A stretch of 64,000 nt of DNA from Aureimonas psammosilenae (GTDB lineage Bacteria; Pseudomonadota; Alphaproteobacteria; Rhizobiales; Rhizobiaceae): NCBI RefSeq assembly GCF_009176975.1, contig NZ_WEZG01000012.1, forward strand, positions 1 through 64,000. Direction: 5' to 3'. Of this stretch, positions 26,898-39,117 are shown in pieces; positions within the stretch are counted from its first letter, which is position 1, and each line of letters begins with the position of its first letter. Made by a program: the position numbers and the translations under genes. A model generated the notes under the pieces. It was not told the origin of the DNA, did not search any database, and was given only the letters and a program-made list of their open reading frames with translations.

Positions 26898-27818
26898 ATG
26901 CCGACGACCTCATCCGACCAAAGCCGCACGAGCGGCGCCGCCCATGTCTTCGACCGCGCGCTTCTCGACCGCCGACGTCTCAGGGCGCTGAAGAACAATG
27001 ACGAAGGCGCGCGCTATCTTCTTCGCGCGGTCGCCTCGGAGTTGGCCGAACGCTTGTCGCTGGTGGAGCGCCGTTTCGCCAAGGCTGCGGAGATCGGCGG
27101 TCATACGGGCGAAACGGCGGCGTTGATCCGCAACAGCGGGCAAACCGACGAGCTTCTGCGCATCGAGCGCGACCCGGCACTCCTGAGCGGCTGGCCGAAC
27201 GCGCTCGTCGCCGACGACGAATTCCTGCCGCTCGAAGGCGACAGCCTCGATCTCGTCGTCTCGCCCCTGGCCCTCCATTTCACCAACGACACGCCCGGCG
27301 CCCTGATCCAGATCCGGCGGGCCTTGAAGCCGGACGGCCTATTCCTCGGCGCGACGCTCGGCGGCGAAACGCTCGGCGAATTGCGCGCCTCGCTTCTGGC
27401 CGCGGAAACCGAACTCACCGGCGGCGCGTCCCCGCGCGTCGCACCCTTTATCGATGTCCGGGACGCAGGAGCCCTTCTGCAGCGGGCCGGCTTCGCGTTG
27501 CCCGTCGCCGACCAGGACCGCTTGACGGTGCGCTACGATTCCATGTTCGCGCTGATGCGCGACCTTCGCGCGATCGGCTCCACCAACATGCTGGTGGAGC
27601 GAAGCCGCCGTCCCCCGTCCCGCGCGCTTTTCCTGCGCGCGGCCGCCATCTATGCGGAGCGCTTTTCGGACCGCGACGGGCGGGTGCGCGCCACCTTCGA
27701 CGTTGTCTACCTGTCCGGCTGGAAGCCGCACGAAAGCCAGCAGAAGCCCTTGAAGCCCGGATCGGCGAAGGCGAGCCTCGCCGATGCCCTGCGCGACCGA
27801 TCCGAGGACCTCGGCTGA
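26898..27818 (+). CDS. SAM-dependent methyltransferase (BioC/NDUFAF5-like)
   Basis: A 306-residue class I methyltransferase resembling the BioC/NDUFAF5 type found in alphaproteobacteria next to comF. The N-terminal HVFDRALLDRRR is a characteristic opening. The motif I region is degenerate (AEIGGHTGETAAL), and later motifs read DLVVSPLALHFTNDTPGALIQIRRALKPDGLF, matching the post-I methyltransferase core. In this group it may hydroxylate/methylate a complex I subunit or act in biotin synthesis; neither is shown here. The start at 26898 lacks a clear ribosome site, though the frame from 26802 overlaps comF. It is divergent from comF. Confidence 0.82.
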   Translation: MPTTSSDQSRTSGAAHVFDRALLDRRRLRALKNNDEGARYLLRAVASELAERLSLVERRFAKAAEIGGHTGETAALIRNSGQTDELLRIERDPALLSGWPNALVADDEFLPLEGDSLDLVVSPLALHFTNDTPGALIQIRRALKPDGLFLGATLGGETLGELRASLLAAETELTGGASPRVAPFIDVRDAGALLQRAGFALPVADQDRLTVRYDSMFALMRDLRAIGSTNMLVERSRRPPSRALFLRAAAIYAERFSDRDGRVRATFDVVYLSGWKPHESQQKPLKPGSAKASLADALRDRSEDLG

Positions 27819-27827
27819 ACCTTCCGC

Positions 27828-28007
27828 TCAGCCGTGGAAAACGGCCGCGAGCGCGGCGAGAAGGCGGGTGAGTTCGGTGTTCACCGCGCCGAAGCCCGCC
27901 AGAACGGCGAAGGAGATCGATCCAACGATCAGCCCGTATTCCATGGCGACCGCCGCCGTTTCGGACCCCGCGAAGCGGCGCAGTTTTTCCTTGGTGGCGA
28001 TTCTCAT
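27828..28007 (-). CDS. Small Flp/type IVb pilin-like protein
   Basis: A 59-residue protein. A basic leader (MRIATKEKLRRFAGSE) is followed by TAAVAMEYGLIVGSISFAVLAGF, which has the EY pair and the hydrophobic helix of Flp pilins, and a short tail. In true Flp pilins a Gly sits at -1 before a five-residue stretch ending in that Glu; here the aligned residue is Ala18, so processing by a TadV-type peptidase is doubtful. The gene starts inside an ATGA overlap with the upstream 100-residue membrane protein. No other tad genes are in the window. Confidence 0.7.
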   Translation of the reverse strand: MRIATKEKLRRFAGSETAAVAMEYGLIVGSISFAVLAGFGAVNTELTRLLAALAAVFHG

Positions 28008-28306
28008 TGGCAGGCTCCGCGCTGCGTCCCGTCAGGGAACATGAGACAAGGGCCGGCATCGCTCCGTGCATCGGCCCATTCCTGGGGATCGTGGTCCTTT
28101 GCGGTATCGACGGAACCCGTCATCGTGCGGTCCAGCACCGGCTCTGCGTCGCCCTCGTCGCGCCCATGGCGGGCGCTGTCAGGCACGACGATGAGGATCA
28201 AGGCCGCGCCGATGGAGCCGAAAAGAAGAAGCGCGCGCGTCAACCCGCGCCGCGCTTCGGCGAGCGTGCCACGACGCCCCCTTCTTGGTCTGGCCGGTCG
28301 TTTCAT
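28004..28306 (-). CDS. Small single-pass membrane protein coupled to the pilin-like gene
   Basis: A 100-residue protein that I do not recognise. The N-terminal ~25 residues are Arg-rich (cytoplasmic), residues 26-42 form one membrane helix (ALLLFGSIGAALILIVV), and the remainder is polar and would be periplasmic, with two cysteines near the C-terminus. Its stop overlaps the pilin-like start as ATGA, so the two are made together; I infer a joint role at the membrane. The start ATG 28306 has GAGG about 10 bases upstream. The 139 bp before it show no further gene. Confidence 0.6.
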   Translation of the reverse strand: MKRPARPRRGRRGTLAEARRGLTRALLLFGSIGAALILIVVPDSARHGRDEGDAEPVLDRTMTGSVDTAKDHDPQEWADARSDAGPCLMFPDGTQRGACQ

Positions 28307-28445
28307 GTCTTGAACCCTCGTCCACCGCCTTGTCCGCCTCAAGGCTTCGCTTGGGTACGGACAATTGCGCCGGAGCGGTGAAGAAGGCTTTAAGCATGGG
28401 CGCGGGCGTTTACGGCCTTTTTGCCGCATTCGCGGGCGGGCGCGT

Positions 28446-28856
28446 TTACCCCAGGAGATCAGTCAGGAACGGGATCAGCGGCGCGTCGGCCGGCGGCATC
28501 GGCAGATCGCGCAACGCGCCCGCGCGGACCCAGCGCAGGCGCTGCCCTTCCCGCGCCTGCGGTATGCCTTCGAAGCGTCGGCAGACGTAGAGCGGCATAA
28601 GTAGATGAAACGTCTCGTATTCGTGGCTCGCGAAGGTCAGCGGCGCGAGACAGGCGACCTGCGTCACGATGCCGAGTTCCTCGTTGAGTTCGCGAATCAG
28701 CGAAGCCTCCGGCACTTCGCCGGGCTCCACCTTGCCTCCCGGAAACTCCCACAGGCCCGCCAGCGATTTGCCGGCCGGCCGCTCGGCGACGAGCACGCGG
28801 TTGTCCGCGTCGATCAGCGCGCAGGCGACGACGAGCACGAGTTTCTTGCGTGTCAT
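28446..28856 (-). CDS. mutT: 8-oxo-dGTP diphosphatase MutT (Nudix hydrolase)
   Basis: A 136-residue Nudix enzyme. The Nudix box is complete: GGKVEPGE...EASLIREL...EELGI fits G-x5-E-x7-RE-U-x-EE-x-G-U. It begins MTRKKLVLVVACALID, as in rhizobial MutT. The enzyme removes 8-oxo-dGTP from the nucleotide pool and prevents A:T to C:G transversions. It ends the argJ-GNAT-mutT operon, 13 bp after the GNAT gene. Because the Nudix family is broad, the exact substrate is inferred from size, start and context. Confidence 0.88.
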   Translation of the reverse strand: MTRKKLVLVVACALIDADNRVLVAERPAGKSLAGLWEFPGGKVEPGEVPEASLIRELNEELGIVTQVACLAPLTFASHEYETFHLLMPLYVCRRFEGIPQAREGQRLRWVRAGALRDLPMPPADAPLIPFLTDLLG

Positions 28857-28869
28857 GGTCAACCGTTTC

Positions 28870-29670
28870 TCAACGCGCATCGCCCGGCGGAGCCCGGTAG
28901 ACATAGCGATAGGCCTCGCGGAAGCCGAGCCCGCGATAAAGCGCGATGCCCGCCTCGTTCGCCGCTTCCACCTGAAGCCAGCCGATCCGCGCGCCCTTGA
29001 GCGCCGTATAGCGCAGGGCGTTGGCGACGAGATCGCGGGCAATGCCCTGGCGTCGCCAGTCGGGCGAGACCGCGACGTCGAGAACGCCGGCCAAGTCGTT
29101 GTCGTGGATCGCCATGGCGACGGCGATCGGCTCGCCGCGCGGGCATTCCTGCACGAAGAAGGCCGCCGGCGGCTTGATGGCCGTCAGCACCTCCGACAAG
29201 CCCTCGCTCTGGTCGAGAGGCTTGTCGTGAACGGAAAGGCTCGCCGCGACATAGCGGGGAAGATCGCGCATCGGAATGCGCTCCACCCGTACGTCGAGGG
29301 CCGCTTCGGCCAGTTCCGCCATGAAGACCACCGAATGGTCGAAGGCCGACCAGCCTTCCGCATCGAGATGGTCCACCAGTGCCTGCGGCGCGAGCGGCGA
29401 CAAGCGGAACAGGAGCGGCCGGCCGGCCGCGTCGAAGCGCGCCCGCGCCCGCTCGATGCGGGCCGCGACGTCGAGATGGTCCGACGGGTCGAGCGGGTTG
29501 ACGGAATTCAGCCGCTTGGCCCCGTAGCTGCCCGTCAGCCGCACCGCCCAGGTGCCGTCGTAAACCGTGCTCGTCGCGGGAAAGGCGCGAAAGCTCGCGG
29601 CTTCCAGGCGGCGGATGATGGCGAGCCGGTGCAGCGCCTCAGCTTCGGTAATCGCCATTGATCTCGACAT
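28870..29670 (-). CDS. GNAT family N-acetyltransferase
   Basis: A 266-residue protein with a C-terminal GNAT domain (about 115-260). The acetyl-CoA loop reads [15 protein letters not shown], with the Q/RxxGxG/A pattern, followed by [18 protein letters not shown]. The N-terminal half is a second, degenerate GNAT-like repeat. The gene overlaps the end of argJ by about 30 nt and sits 13 bp before mutT, an order conserved in Rhizobiales. Its substrate is unknown. A second ATG at 29658 is an equally good start. Confidence 0.85.
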   Translation of the reverse strand: MSRSMAITEAEALHRLAIIRRLEAASFRAFPATSTVYDGTWAVRLTGSYGAKRLNSVNPLDPSDHLDVAARIERARARFDAAGRPLLFRLSPLAPQALVDHLDAEGWSAFDHSVVFMAELAEAALDVRVERIPMRDLPRYVAASLSVHDKPLDQSEGLSEVLTAIKPPAAFFVQECPRGEPIAVAMAIHDNDLAGVLDVAVSPDWRRQGIARDLVANALRYTALKGARIGWLQVEAANEAGIALYRGLGFREAYRYVYRAPPGDAR

Positions 29671-30877
29671 AGGCCTTGGTGAGATCGCAGCTATAAACGG
29701 TCCAGGCGCCCCCGCCCAATCCGAGATCGACGCCGATGCGAATTTCTTCTTGCCTCATGGCGGCGGAGGCGGCAGCCTCGTCGTAGCTGGGATCGCGCTC
29801 GCCGTGATGGGCGACGCGGATATCCCCGAAGGAGATCGTCAGGAGATCGCGGTCGGCCGGCTCGCCGGACTTGCCGACTGCCATGACGACGCGGCCCCAA
29901 TTGGCGTCCTCGCCCGCCACCGCCGTCTTCACCAGCGGCGAATTGGCAATGGAGAGCGCGATGCGCTTGGCGGAGGCATCGCTTTCCGCGCCGCGCACGC
30001 TCACTTGGATTTCCTTGCGCGCACCCTCGCCGTCGCGAGCGACCTGCCGCGCGAGATCGAGGAGGAGTTCAGACAGCGCCGTCTTGAACTCCGCGAGCGA
30101 CGGATCGTCGGCGGAGGATACGAGGTCGTTGCCGGCCGCGCCCGTGGCGAAGAAAAGCAGCGTGTCGGAGGTGGAAGTGTCGGAATCCACCGTGACCGAG
30201 TTGAAGCTCGGCTCCACGCCCAAGCGCAGCATGTCCTGCAGAGCGGCTGGGGCGATCGCGGCGTCCGTCGCCAGAAACGAGAGCATGGTCGCCATGTCGG
30301 GCGCGATCATGCCAGCGCCCTTGGCGATGCCGTTGATCGTGACCGGCCGACCGCCCAACGAAACGCGGCGGGTCGCCACCTTCGGATAGGTGTCGGTGGT
30401 CATGATGGCCTCTGCGGCGTCGCGCCACCGGTTGGACACGGCCTCTGCCCCGAGGCCTTCGAGGAGCCCCGAGAACTTCGCGGCGTCGAGCGGCTCGCCG
30501 ATGACGCCGGTGGATGCCAGAAACACCTCGCTCGGATCGCAGCCGACGGCCTTGGCGGCGGCCTCGGCCGTCACCGCCGTCGCCTCGCGGCCGCGCTTGC
30601 CGGTGAAGGCGTTGGCGTTGCCGGAATTCACCACCAGCGCCCGCGCCCGTCCGCCGGACAGGTTGCCGCGGCAGAAGTCCACCGGCGCCGAAGGGCAGCG
30701 CGAACGCGTGAAGACGCCCGCGACGCTCGTTCCCTCGTCCAGCACCATCAGCATCAGGTCGGTGCGGCCCCGATACTTGATGCCCGCTTCCGCCGTCGCG
30801 ATGCGAAGCCCTCGGATCTCCGGCATTTCCGGATAGGTCTTGGGGGCAAGCGGCGAGATCGGGGCGTTTGCGGCCAT
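29639..30877 (-). CDS. argJ: Bifunctional glutamate N-acetyltransferase / amino-acid acetyltransferase ArgJ
   Basis: A 412-residue enzyme of the arginine pathway that recycles acetyl from N-acetylornithine to glutamate. It is made as a precursor that cleaves itself before the nucleophilic Thr of the A-T pair in PDMATMLSF near residue 196; [12 protein letters not shown] is the diagnostic motif. The gene begins at ATG 30877 with AAGGA upstream and overlaps the GNAT gene. It lies 33 bp downstream of the parvulin gene, all on the minus strand, so one transcript may carry the whole set. Confidence 0.96.
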   Translation of the reverse strand: MAANAPISPLAPKTYPEMPEIRGLRIATAEAGIKYRGRTDLMLMVLDEGTSVAGVFTRSRCPSAPVDFCRGNLSGGRARALVVNSGNANAFTGKRGREATAVTAEAAAKAVGCDPSEVFLASTGVIGEPLDAAKFSGLLEGLGAEAVSNRWRDAAEAIMTTDTYPKVATRRVSLGGRPVTINGIAKGAGMIAPDMATMLSFLATDAAIAPAALQDMLRLGVEPSFNSVTVDSDTSTSDTLLFFATGAAGNDLVSSADDPSLAEFKTALSELLLDLARQVARDGEGARKEIQVSVRGAESDASAKRIALSIANSPLVKTAVAGEDANWGRVVMAVGKSGEPADRDLLTISFGDIRVAHHGERDPSYDEAAASAAMRQEEIRIGVDLGLGGGAWTVYSCDLTKAYVEINGDYRS

Positions 30878-30910
30878 GGGCGGCGTCGTCCTTGGAAGGT
30901 GTGCGGTTTC

Positions 30911-31819
30911 TTACTGCGCGGGCGTCGGAACGGCAGACGGAGCCTCGCCGCCGGGAGCGGGAGCGCCGTCCTTGGCGGCCTTTTCCATCGCTTCGACCTG
31001 CGCCTTCAGCTTCGGGTCGACGTAATCGACCTTCACGTCGTCGCGGGCCTTCTTCACCAGTTCCACGTACTTCTCGCGCATGACGAGCTGACGAAGCTGA
31101 TCCTTCACGTCGTCGAACTTCGGCAGTTCCTGCGGACGCTTCTCGACCACCTGGATGACGTGCCAGCCGAACTGGGTCTGCACCGGCTCCTTGGTGTACT
31201 GGCCGGGCTGAAGCGCGAAGGCGGCCTTCTCGAAGGGCGGCACCATCTGGCCGGGGCCGAAGAAGCCGAGATCGCCGCCTTCGGGACCGGACGGGCCGGA
31301 AGACTTCTCCTTGGCGACCTCGTCGAAGCTCTTGCCGGCGTCGAGTTCCTTGATGGCGGCGTCAGCTTCTTCCTTGGTCTTGACCAGAATGTGCTTGGCG
31401 TGGATCTCGTCCACGGGCTTCACCTTCGCCACCTCGGCGTCGTAGCGCGCCTTCAACTCGTTGTCGGTGATGCCGTCGACGCCCTGCTTCTGGAAATAGG
31501 CGTTGTGAAGCGCGCGCTCGCGCAGGAACGCGATGCGCTCCTTCACCTCGGCGTCGTCCTGAAGCTTGGCCTTCTCGGCTTCCTGCGCCAGCGCCTTGAT
31601 GTCGATCAGCGCGGACAGAACGGCGAGCCGCTTCTGCTCGGGCGGCATCTGCGCGAACTGCTCGCCGAGATCGCTTTCCGCGAGGCTGAGATCCTTCTCG
31701 GTGATGGCGGACGGGCCCACCTTGGCGACCACGTCGCCATCGGCGGCGAAGGCGGTTCCACCAAAACCGACGAGGGCGAGCGCCGAGGCTGCGAGAAGGT
31801 GGGCAAGCGAACGGGTCAT
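30911..31819 (-). CDS. Periplasmic parvulin-type peptidyl-prolyl cis-trans isomerase
   Basis: A 302-residue exported folding factor. Residues 1-26 are a signal peptide ending TAFA; a helical SurA-like N-terminal chaperone region follows; the parvulin (rotamase) domain lies at about 140-226, starting [10 protein letters not shown] and including [17 protein letters not shown] and [10 protein letters not shown]. The C-terminal tail is Pro/Ala-rich. It resembles PrsA/SurA/PpiC-type proteins that help fold outer-membrane and secreted proteins, which fits its position divergent from secA. The start at 31819 is preferred because the frame opening at 31900 would put residues before the signal peptide. 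Confidence 0.92.
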   Translation of the reverse strand: MTRSLAHLLAASALALVGFGGTAFAADGDVVAKVGPSAITEKDLSLAESDLGEQFAQMPPEQKRLAVLSALIDIKALAQEAEKAKLQDDAEVKERIAFLRERALHNAYFQKQGVDGITDNELKARYDAEVAKVKPVDEIHAKHILVKTKEEADAAIKELDAGKSFDEVAKEKSSGPSGPEGGDLGFFGPGQMVPPFEKAAFALQPGQYTKEPVQTQFGWHVIQVVEKRPQELPKFDDVKDQLRQLVMREKYVELVKKARDDVKVDYVDPKLKAQVEAMEKAAKDGAPAPGGEAPSAVPTPAQ

Positions 31820-31940
31820 GAAGAAGTGGTTCCTTTGGGGAAACGATCGGGAGGTCACGGCCGGGTGCCGAACCTCAAGAAAGGCTGGAAGTGCCGCCAT
31901 TACGGTCTTTTCGAGGCCACGACCATGCCTTCGCGCGAGA

Positions 31941-31969
31941 TTGACATCGCTTTGACCCCCTCTTATCTC
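31941..31969 (+). promoter_or_regulatory. Candidate sigma-70-type promoter for secA
   Basis: The perfect -35 TTGACA (31941-31946) is followed by a 17-nt spacer and TATCTC (31964-31969). It lies in the 348-bp gap between the parvulin gene and secA, in which I see no other gene. It would give an untranslated leader of about 190 nt before secA. Confidence 0.5.
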
Positions 31970-32167
31970 TCCGGCGCCGCCGAAGTCCAGCCGCCCTTGC
32001 GCCGCGCGGTGCCCGTCGAAGGAGAGGCATCGACAGGCCGTCGGTCCCGTTTATCGGGAGACCGTCGTTGCCCTTGTCGCCGCGACGGCCCAGGCGACGC
32101 GAGGCGCGGTCTTTCGGCATCCGGCATGCCTGGGCTCCATCCGAGCTCTCTTTGGAAAGGCCAATTC

Positions 32168-34899
<2,732 letters not shown>

Positions 34900-34903
<4 letters not shown>

Positions 34904-35379
34904 GGCACGCTGCCCGGCTCGGCACGGCCACGGCGGCGATTCTTGCCGCCACCCTCCTCGCCCCGGCTGGTGCCGGGGCTGAAGGCAACCCGCTCGCTGC
35001 GATGGGAACGGCCTTCCAGCCCGTCGTTAGAGGCGCGATCCGCGTCGAGGACGGTTCGGCGAAACCCGTTGCCGCCGGCACCTCGGCCGGACAGGCCTAT
35101 CTGACGATCACCAATCGCGGCCCCGAGCCCGATCGCATCACGGCTCTGTCCTCCCCGTCGAGCCGCGAAACGCGGCTTTACCGGAAGGGCCCGGACGGGA
35201 CGCTCGCGCCCGCCGGCGACCTGACGCTGGCGCCCGGTCAGACCCTTCGGATGAGCCCGGACGATGTCTTCGTGGATTTCAGAAACGTGCTTCAGCCCTT
35301 CCGGGCCGGCGGCGAAGTCTCGCTGACCGTGACCTTCGAGAAGGCCGGCGCTATCGGCCTTCGCCTTCCCGTTCGATAA
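34900..35379 (+). CDS. Secreted PCu(A)C-fold protein lacking the usual copper ligands
   Basis: A 159-residue exported protein beginning with GTG 34900, overlapping the secA stop as GTGA. Residues 1-27 are a signal peptide. The mature part matches the PCu(A)C copper-chaperone fold: [22 protein letters not shown] near the start and [13 protein letters not shown]...DVFVDF later. The copper-binding His and Met residues of that family are missing (here ETRLYRKG replaces the usual ...ELHEM), so it may have a different role or ligand. It sits directly behind secA, an unusual partner; coupling implies the same transcript. Confidence 0.7.
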
Positions 35380-35380
35380 G

Positions 35381-35539
35381 AGGCTGTCTGAGAAGTCCCC
35401 GGCGGAGGGGCGACGAGGGATTTTTCGTCGTCCGCAAGGAGCCGAACGCAGTCGATGCCGGCGGCATCGGCGAGGATCGGTGACGATGCGGCGGCGGAAA
35501 AGACCCGTCGAACCGACCCGAGGATTTTTCAGATAGCCT
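35381..35539. repeat. Inverted-repeat-bounded non-coding element 1 (159 bp)
   Basis: The first 18 bp AGGCTGTCTGAGAAGTCC and the last 18 bp, read in reverse complement, agree at 15 of 18 positions. No long open frame lies inside. The start lies right after the PCu(A)C gene stop. The ends resemble those of short non-autonomous transposon-derived elements (MITEs), but no transposase or target duplication is evident. Confidence 0.5.
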
Positions 35540-35542
35540 ATA

Positions 35543-35734
35543 AGAACCGGGGACAGAACCCAACGGGTCGGTCTGACGGGCCTTTCCGCCCCCTGCGGGG
35601 CGAGCCGCTTGTCTCGCCCGTCCTTCGGACCGTTGCCGATGCTCGCCCATGCGCTGCATGGACTGCGCTCGGCGCCTCGCCAGGAACGAAAAGTCCTCAT
35701 CAGCCCTCCTCCGCTAGGTTCTGTCCCCGGTTCT
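35543..35734. repeat. Inverted-repeat-bounded non-coding element 2 (192 bp)
   Basis: A perfect 18-bp terminal inverted repeat, AGAACCGGGGACAGAACC at 35543-35560 and its reverse complement at 35717-35734, bounds 156 bp of non-coding DNA. It abuts element 1 after 3 bp. The perfect ends suggest a MITE-like or REP-derived element still mobile or recently moved. A short open frame inside shows no family likeness. Confidence 0.6.
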
Positions 35735-35753
35735 AAGAGGAAGACGACGCTTC

Positions 35754-36764
35754 TTAGGGCGTCGTCATCGGGGCGAAGACGCTGCGGCGCTTTTCCTCGA
35801 CCGGCTTGCCAAGGCGGTCGAAACCCGGCCGGCGATGCTGCTCGGCGGCATAGGCTTCCGCCGTGATCGGCATGCCCGGCTTATAGGCGAAGGTGGAGAC
35901 GGTCGCGAAGTCGGTGGGCTTCATGGTGGCGAAGAGCTTTTCCTCCTCGGCTTCGTCCGCGATGCGCTTGGCGGCGACGTTCACCGGCTCTTCTTCGGTT
36001 GGGCAAGGCCCGGTCGGCAGCAGCACCTGCCCTTCGCCGAGCTTGGGATCGAAGGCGTAGCGCTTTTCGCAAACGCCCACCGTCACCGGCTTCTTCGTCA
36101 ACTCGAAGCGGTCGGAGCCTTCCTTCAGCACCTTCCAGAAAGCGTAGTGCTCGGACTGGCGATGGCGCGCCATGTTCTTAGGGGTCATGCGGAACGGATA
36201 GGCCTGGATCTGGAACGAGCGCTGGCCGCCGGCGAAGGCTTCGCGGGCGAGCGCGTAGAGCTCTTCCATCTGCCAGTCGTCCATGGCGTAGCAGCCGGAC
36301 GAGTTGCACGAGCCATGCACCATCAGATGCTCGCCGGTGCCGCCATTCACCTTATCGAACTGGTTCGGATAACCGATGTTGAAGGCGAGATGGTGCTGCG
36401 AATCCGGGTTCATCTGGCCCGGCGCGACGGTGTAGAAACCTTCCGGCGCCTGGCGGTCGCCCGCCGTCTTCTTGGGGCCGAGCTTTCCGGACCAGGCGCA
36501 GATCGAATAGGTCTTCAGAACAGCATATTCGCCGTTGCTCTTCTGCTTCCAGATTTCGAGCTGCGATTCTTCCTTGTAGAGCCGCACCAGGATGGGCGAC
36601 TTGCCGCCCATGTCCTTGGCCTTGATCTCGGCCATGAGCTTGGGCGGGATGGGCGCGGCCGCGCCGAGAAGGTCGCCGAGATCGGCGCCCCCCTTCTGGC
36701 AGGAAGCGACGGCCATCAGCGTCATTCCGAGCATAGCCATTCTCGCAAGGCGTCCGACCCGCAT
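35754..36764 (-). CDS. Lipoprotein L,D-transpeptidase (YafK-like murein transpeptidase)
   Basis: A 336-residue predicted lipoprotein. The N-terminus is a signal with lipobox AVASC, so the Cys would be lipidated. The YafK/YkuD-type catalytic centre is HGSCNSSGCYAM, which carries the essential His and Cys. The C-terminal third is a non-catalytic, charged tail typical of rhizobial YafK-like proteins. The start at 36764 has GGGGAAGG upstream. YafK/DpaA in E. coli detaches Braun lipoprotein from murein; the role here is inferred. It is one of four L,D-transpeptidase genes in this window. Confidence 0.88.
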   Translation of the reverse strand: MRVGRLARMAMLGMTLMAVASCQKGGADLGDLLGAAAPIPPKLMAEIKAKDMGGKSPILVRLYKEESQLEIWKQKSNGEYAVLKTYSICAWSGKLGPKKTAGDRQAPEGFYTVAPGQMNPDSQHHLAFNIGYPNQFDKVNGGTGEHLMVHGSCNSSGCYAMDDWQMEELYALAREAFAGGQRSFQIQAYPFRMTPKNMARHRQSEHYAFWKVLKEGSDRFELTKKPVTVGVCEKRYAFDPKLGEGQVLLPTGPCPTEEEPVNVAAKRIADEAEEEKLFATMKPTDFATVSTFAYKPGMPITAEAYAAEQHRRPGFDRLGKPVEEKRRSVFAPMTTP

Positions 36765-36975
36765 GCCCTTCCCCTCTCGGACCTGCCGGATGGATGGCAG
36801 GGTTCTTCGGCCTTTTTGCACCCGTCGCGTAAACGGAACGTTAACCCCGCAAATCCCCTCGCGGTCGGTTCCGTGAAACCGGATCGCTCCGGCTCCGTCG
36901 CGTCCTATTGTGAACGACGACGGCGAATTTGAGGAGTCGGACGGCGTTACCGAAAAGCCACGCCCGGTCGAAAAC

Positions 36976-37929
36976 TTAAAGTTCGCGCCCGATCGACAGG
37001 AACTTCTCGCGGCGCTGGCGCCGCAGCGCGTCGCCGTCGAGACCGCCGAGGTCCACGAGCGCGGCCTGCAGCCTTTCGCCCGTCTGCTCGATCACGGCGT
37101 CCGGCTCGCGATGCGCGCCGCCGATCGGCTCGGACACGATCTCATCGATCACGCCGAAGCCTTTGAGGTCCTGCGCCGTGATCTTCATCGCCTGCGCCAC
37201 GTCGCGCGAGCGCGTGGCGTCGCGCCAAAGAATGGAGGCACCCGCTTCCGGCGAGATCACGCTGTAGATCGCGTGTTCCAGCATCAGGACGCGATTGGCG
37301 GTGGCGAGCGCGATGGCCCCGCCCGAACCGCCCTCGCCGATCACCACGGATACGAGCGGAACCTTCAGATTGAGGCAAGCCTCGGTGGAGCGCGCGATGG
37401 CTTCCGCCTGTCCGCGCTCTTCCGCGCCGATGCCGGGATAAGCGCCGGCCGTATCGACGAGGGTGAGGACCGGGATCTTGAAGCGATCCGCCAGTTCCAT
37501 GATGCGCACGGCCTTGCGGTAGCCTTCCGGCCGCGCCATGCCGAAATTGTGCTTGATGCGGGTTTGGGTGTCCGAGCCCTTTTCCTGCCCGATCACAGCG
37601 ACCGATTCGCCTTCGAAACGGCCGAAGCCCGCGATCACCGCATGATCCTCGGCGAAGTAGCGGTCGCCGGCCAGCGGCGTGAAATCGGTGATGAGCCGGG
37701 CGATGTAGTCGACGCAATGCGGCCGGTCGGGATGGCGCGCGACCTGCGTCTTCTGCCAGGGCGTCAGCTTCTTGTAGAGATCGGTCAGCGCCTCGCGCGA
37801 GCGCGTTTCGAGACGCTTGATCTCTTCGCTGACATCGACGCTGTCACCGCCGCCGCCAAGGCCCTTCAGCGCGAGGATCTGGCTTTCGAGGTCGGCGACC
37901 GGCTTTTCGAAATCGAGATAGTTGTGCAT
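36976..37929 (-). CDS. accA: Acetyl-CoA carboxylase carboxyltransferase subunit alpha
   Basis: A 317-residue subunit of the carboxyltransferase of acetyl-CoA carboxylase, which makes malonyl-CoA for fatty-acid synthesis. It starts [15 protein letters not shown], the usual opening, and contains the conserved [22 protein letters not shown] and [12 protein letters not shown] that form the CoA and biotin sites. It pairs with AccD to form an alpha2beta2 unit. Length is standard. It lies 58 bp downstream of xerD and 211 bp upstream of the YafK-like gene; that gap shows no other gene. Confidence 0.97.
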   Translation of the reverse strand: MHNYLDFEKPVADLESQILALKGLGGGGDSVDVSEEIKRLETRSREALTDLYKKLTPWQKTQVARHPDRPHCVDYIARLITDFTPLAGDRYFAEDHAVIAGFGRFEGESVAVIGQEKGSDTQTRIKHNFGMARPEGYRKAVRIMELADRFKIPVLTLVDTAGAYPGIGAEERGQAEAIARSTEACLNLKVPLVSVVIGEGGSGGAIALATANRVLMLEHAIYSVISPEAGASILWRDATRSRDVAQAMKITAQDLKGFGVIDEIVSEPIGGAHREPDAVIEQTGERLQAALVDLGGLDGDALRRQRREKFLSIGREL

Positions 37930-37987
37930 CGGACCTGCTTGGTTGCCCGGCACATGAAGGACCCTGACCCCGCTGTCAAGAAACGGC

Positions 37988-38944
37988 TCAGTCCCGCGCC
38001 GCTTCCGACAGCGGATGATGGTCGGAAACGAGGCGGATCAAGCGCTCCTCAAGGACGTGGGTATAGATCTGCGTCGTGGAGATATCGGAATGGCCGAGAA
38101 GTTCCTGCACGGCGCGAAGATCGGCGCCGTTCTGCAGGAGATGGCTGGCGAAGGCGTGGCGCAGGACATGCGGAGACACCCGCGCCGGGGAAATGCCGGC
38201 CTTGACCGCCAGATCCTTCAGGTCACGCGCGAAGGCCTGCCGCGTCATGTGTCCGCTTTCGGACAAAGCCGGAAACAGCCAGACCTCGCCGGTCGCCGGC
38301 TTGCCGAGCGCGCGTGTCGCCTCACCGAAGGCGGCCAACGCATCGCGCGCCCGTTCGCCGATCGGCACCATGCGTTCCTTGTTGCCCTTGCCGTTCACGA
38401 CGATCATCCGGCTCTTCGAGCGCAGCACCGAGCGCGGAAGGCTGACGAGTTCCGAAACGCGCAGGCCCGTCGCGTAGAGGATTTCCACGAGCGCGTTCAT
38501 CCGGCGGGCACGGGCGACGGCGGTGGGCGCAAGATCGTCGCGCGCAGCCTCCGCAGCGGCGCAGCCCAGCAGCCGGTCCACCTCCTCCTCCGACAGGATC
38601 TTGGGCAGAGGCCGCGCTTTCCTCGCCGATTCGATCGTCCCCATCGGATCGTCGGTCCGCATTCCCTCGGCATAAAGGAACTTGAAGAACTGGCGGAGCG
38701 AGGACAGCCGCCGCGCTTGGCTGGATGCAGCGAAGCCCTGGGCGGACAGATGCGAGACATAGGCCCGCACGTCCTCCGCATCGGCGAGCGATAAGGACCG
38801 TTTTTTGGCGGCGAGAAAGACCGCGACGTCCTCCAGATCCCGGCGATAAGCGGACAGCGTGTTGAGCGCCGCGCCCCGCTCGGCCGCCATCATCTCGAGA
38901 AAGGACTCGATATCGAGGCCGGCGCGACCCGAAGCGGCACTCAC
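37988..38944 (-). CDS. xerD: Tyrosine recombinase XerD
   Basis: A 318-residue site-specific recombinase that resolves chromosome dimers at dif together with XerC. The SAM-like N-terminal domain is followed by the catalytic residues: Arg in ATGLRVSEL, Lys in [10 protein letters not shown], HxxR in [12 protein letters not shown], His in [12 protein letters not shown], and the nucleophile Tyr in YTHV near residue 294. The start is GTG 38944, overlapping the stop of the small upstream gene as GTGA. Chromosomal context with aroK/aroB is the normal rhizobial one, so this is the host XerD and not a phage integrase. Confidence 0.95.
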   Translation of the reverse strand: MSAASGRAGLDIESFLEMMAAERGAALNTLSAYRRDLEDVAVFLAAKKRSLSLADAEDVRAYVSHLSAQGFAASSQARRLSSLRQFFKFLYAEGMRTDDPMGTIESARKARPLPKILSEEEVDRLLGCAAAEAARDDLAPTAVARARRMNALVEILYATGLRVSELVSLPRSVLRSKSRMIVVNGKGNKERMVPIGERARDALAAFGEATRALGKPATGEVWLFPALSESGHMTRQAFARDLKDLAVKAGISPARVSPHVLRHAFASHLLQNGADLRAVQELLGHSDISTTQIYTHVLEERLIRLVSDHHPLSEAARD

Positions 38945-39117
38945 TGGGTGATGTTCTCGCCGACCGCTTCCGCGCTGTCGCCCGGAAGCGTCAGGGGCAC
39001 GTCGATGACGACGCGATGAGGCACAGGCTCCACCAAATAAACGAGCGCGGTCATCACGGCCAGAACAATGCCGGCGAGAAGGGCGATCGTGCTGAGGAGG
39101 CGGACGAGGGTTGGCAT
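38941..39117 (-). CDS. Small single-pass membrane protein upstream of xerD
   Basis: A 58-residue protein with one hydrophobic helix at residues 5-27 ([21 protein letters not shown]), then a polar tail ([20 protein letters not shown]...). I do not recognise it. Its conserved place between aroK and xerD in Rhizobiales, the normal codon use, and a GTGA overlap with xerD support a real gene. It is divergent from aroK with 191 bp between, in which I see no strong element. Confidence 0.7.
   Translation of the reverse strand: MPTLVRLLSTIALLAGIVLAVMTALVYLVEPVPHRVVIDVPLTLPGDSAEAVGENITQ

Noticed and set aside
29567-32167. Long N-terminal extension of the secA frame back to 29567
   Set aside because: The region upstream of 32168 is antisense to argJ and the parvulin gene. 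SecA proteins start at MVSFGS here, after GGAAAGG.
37988-38944. Tyrosine recombinase as evidence of an integrated element
   Set aside because: It is the chromosomal XerD by motifs and neighbours (aroK, aroB, accA). No attachment repeats or phage genes are nearby.
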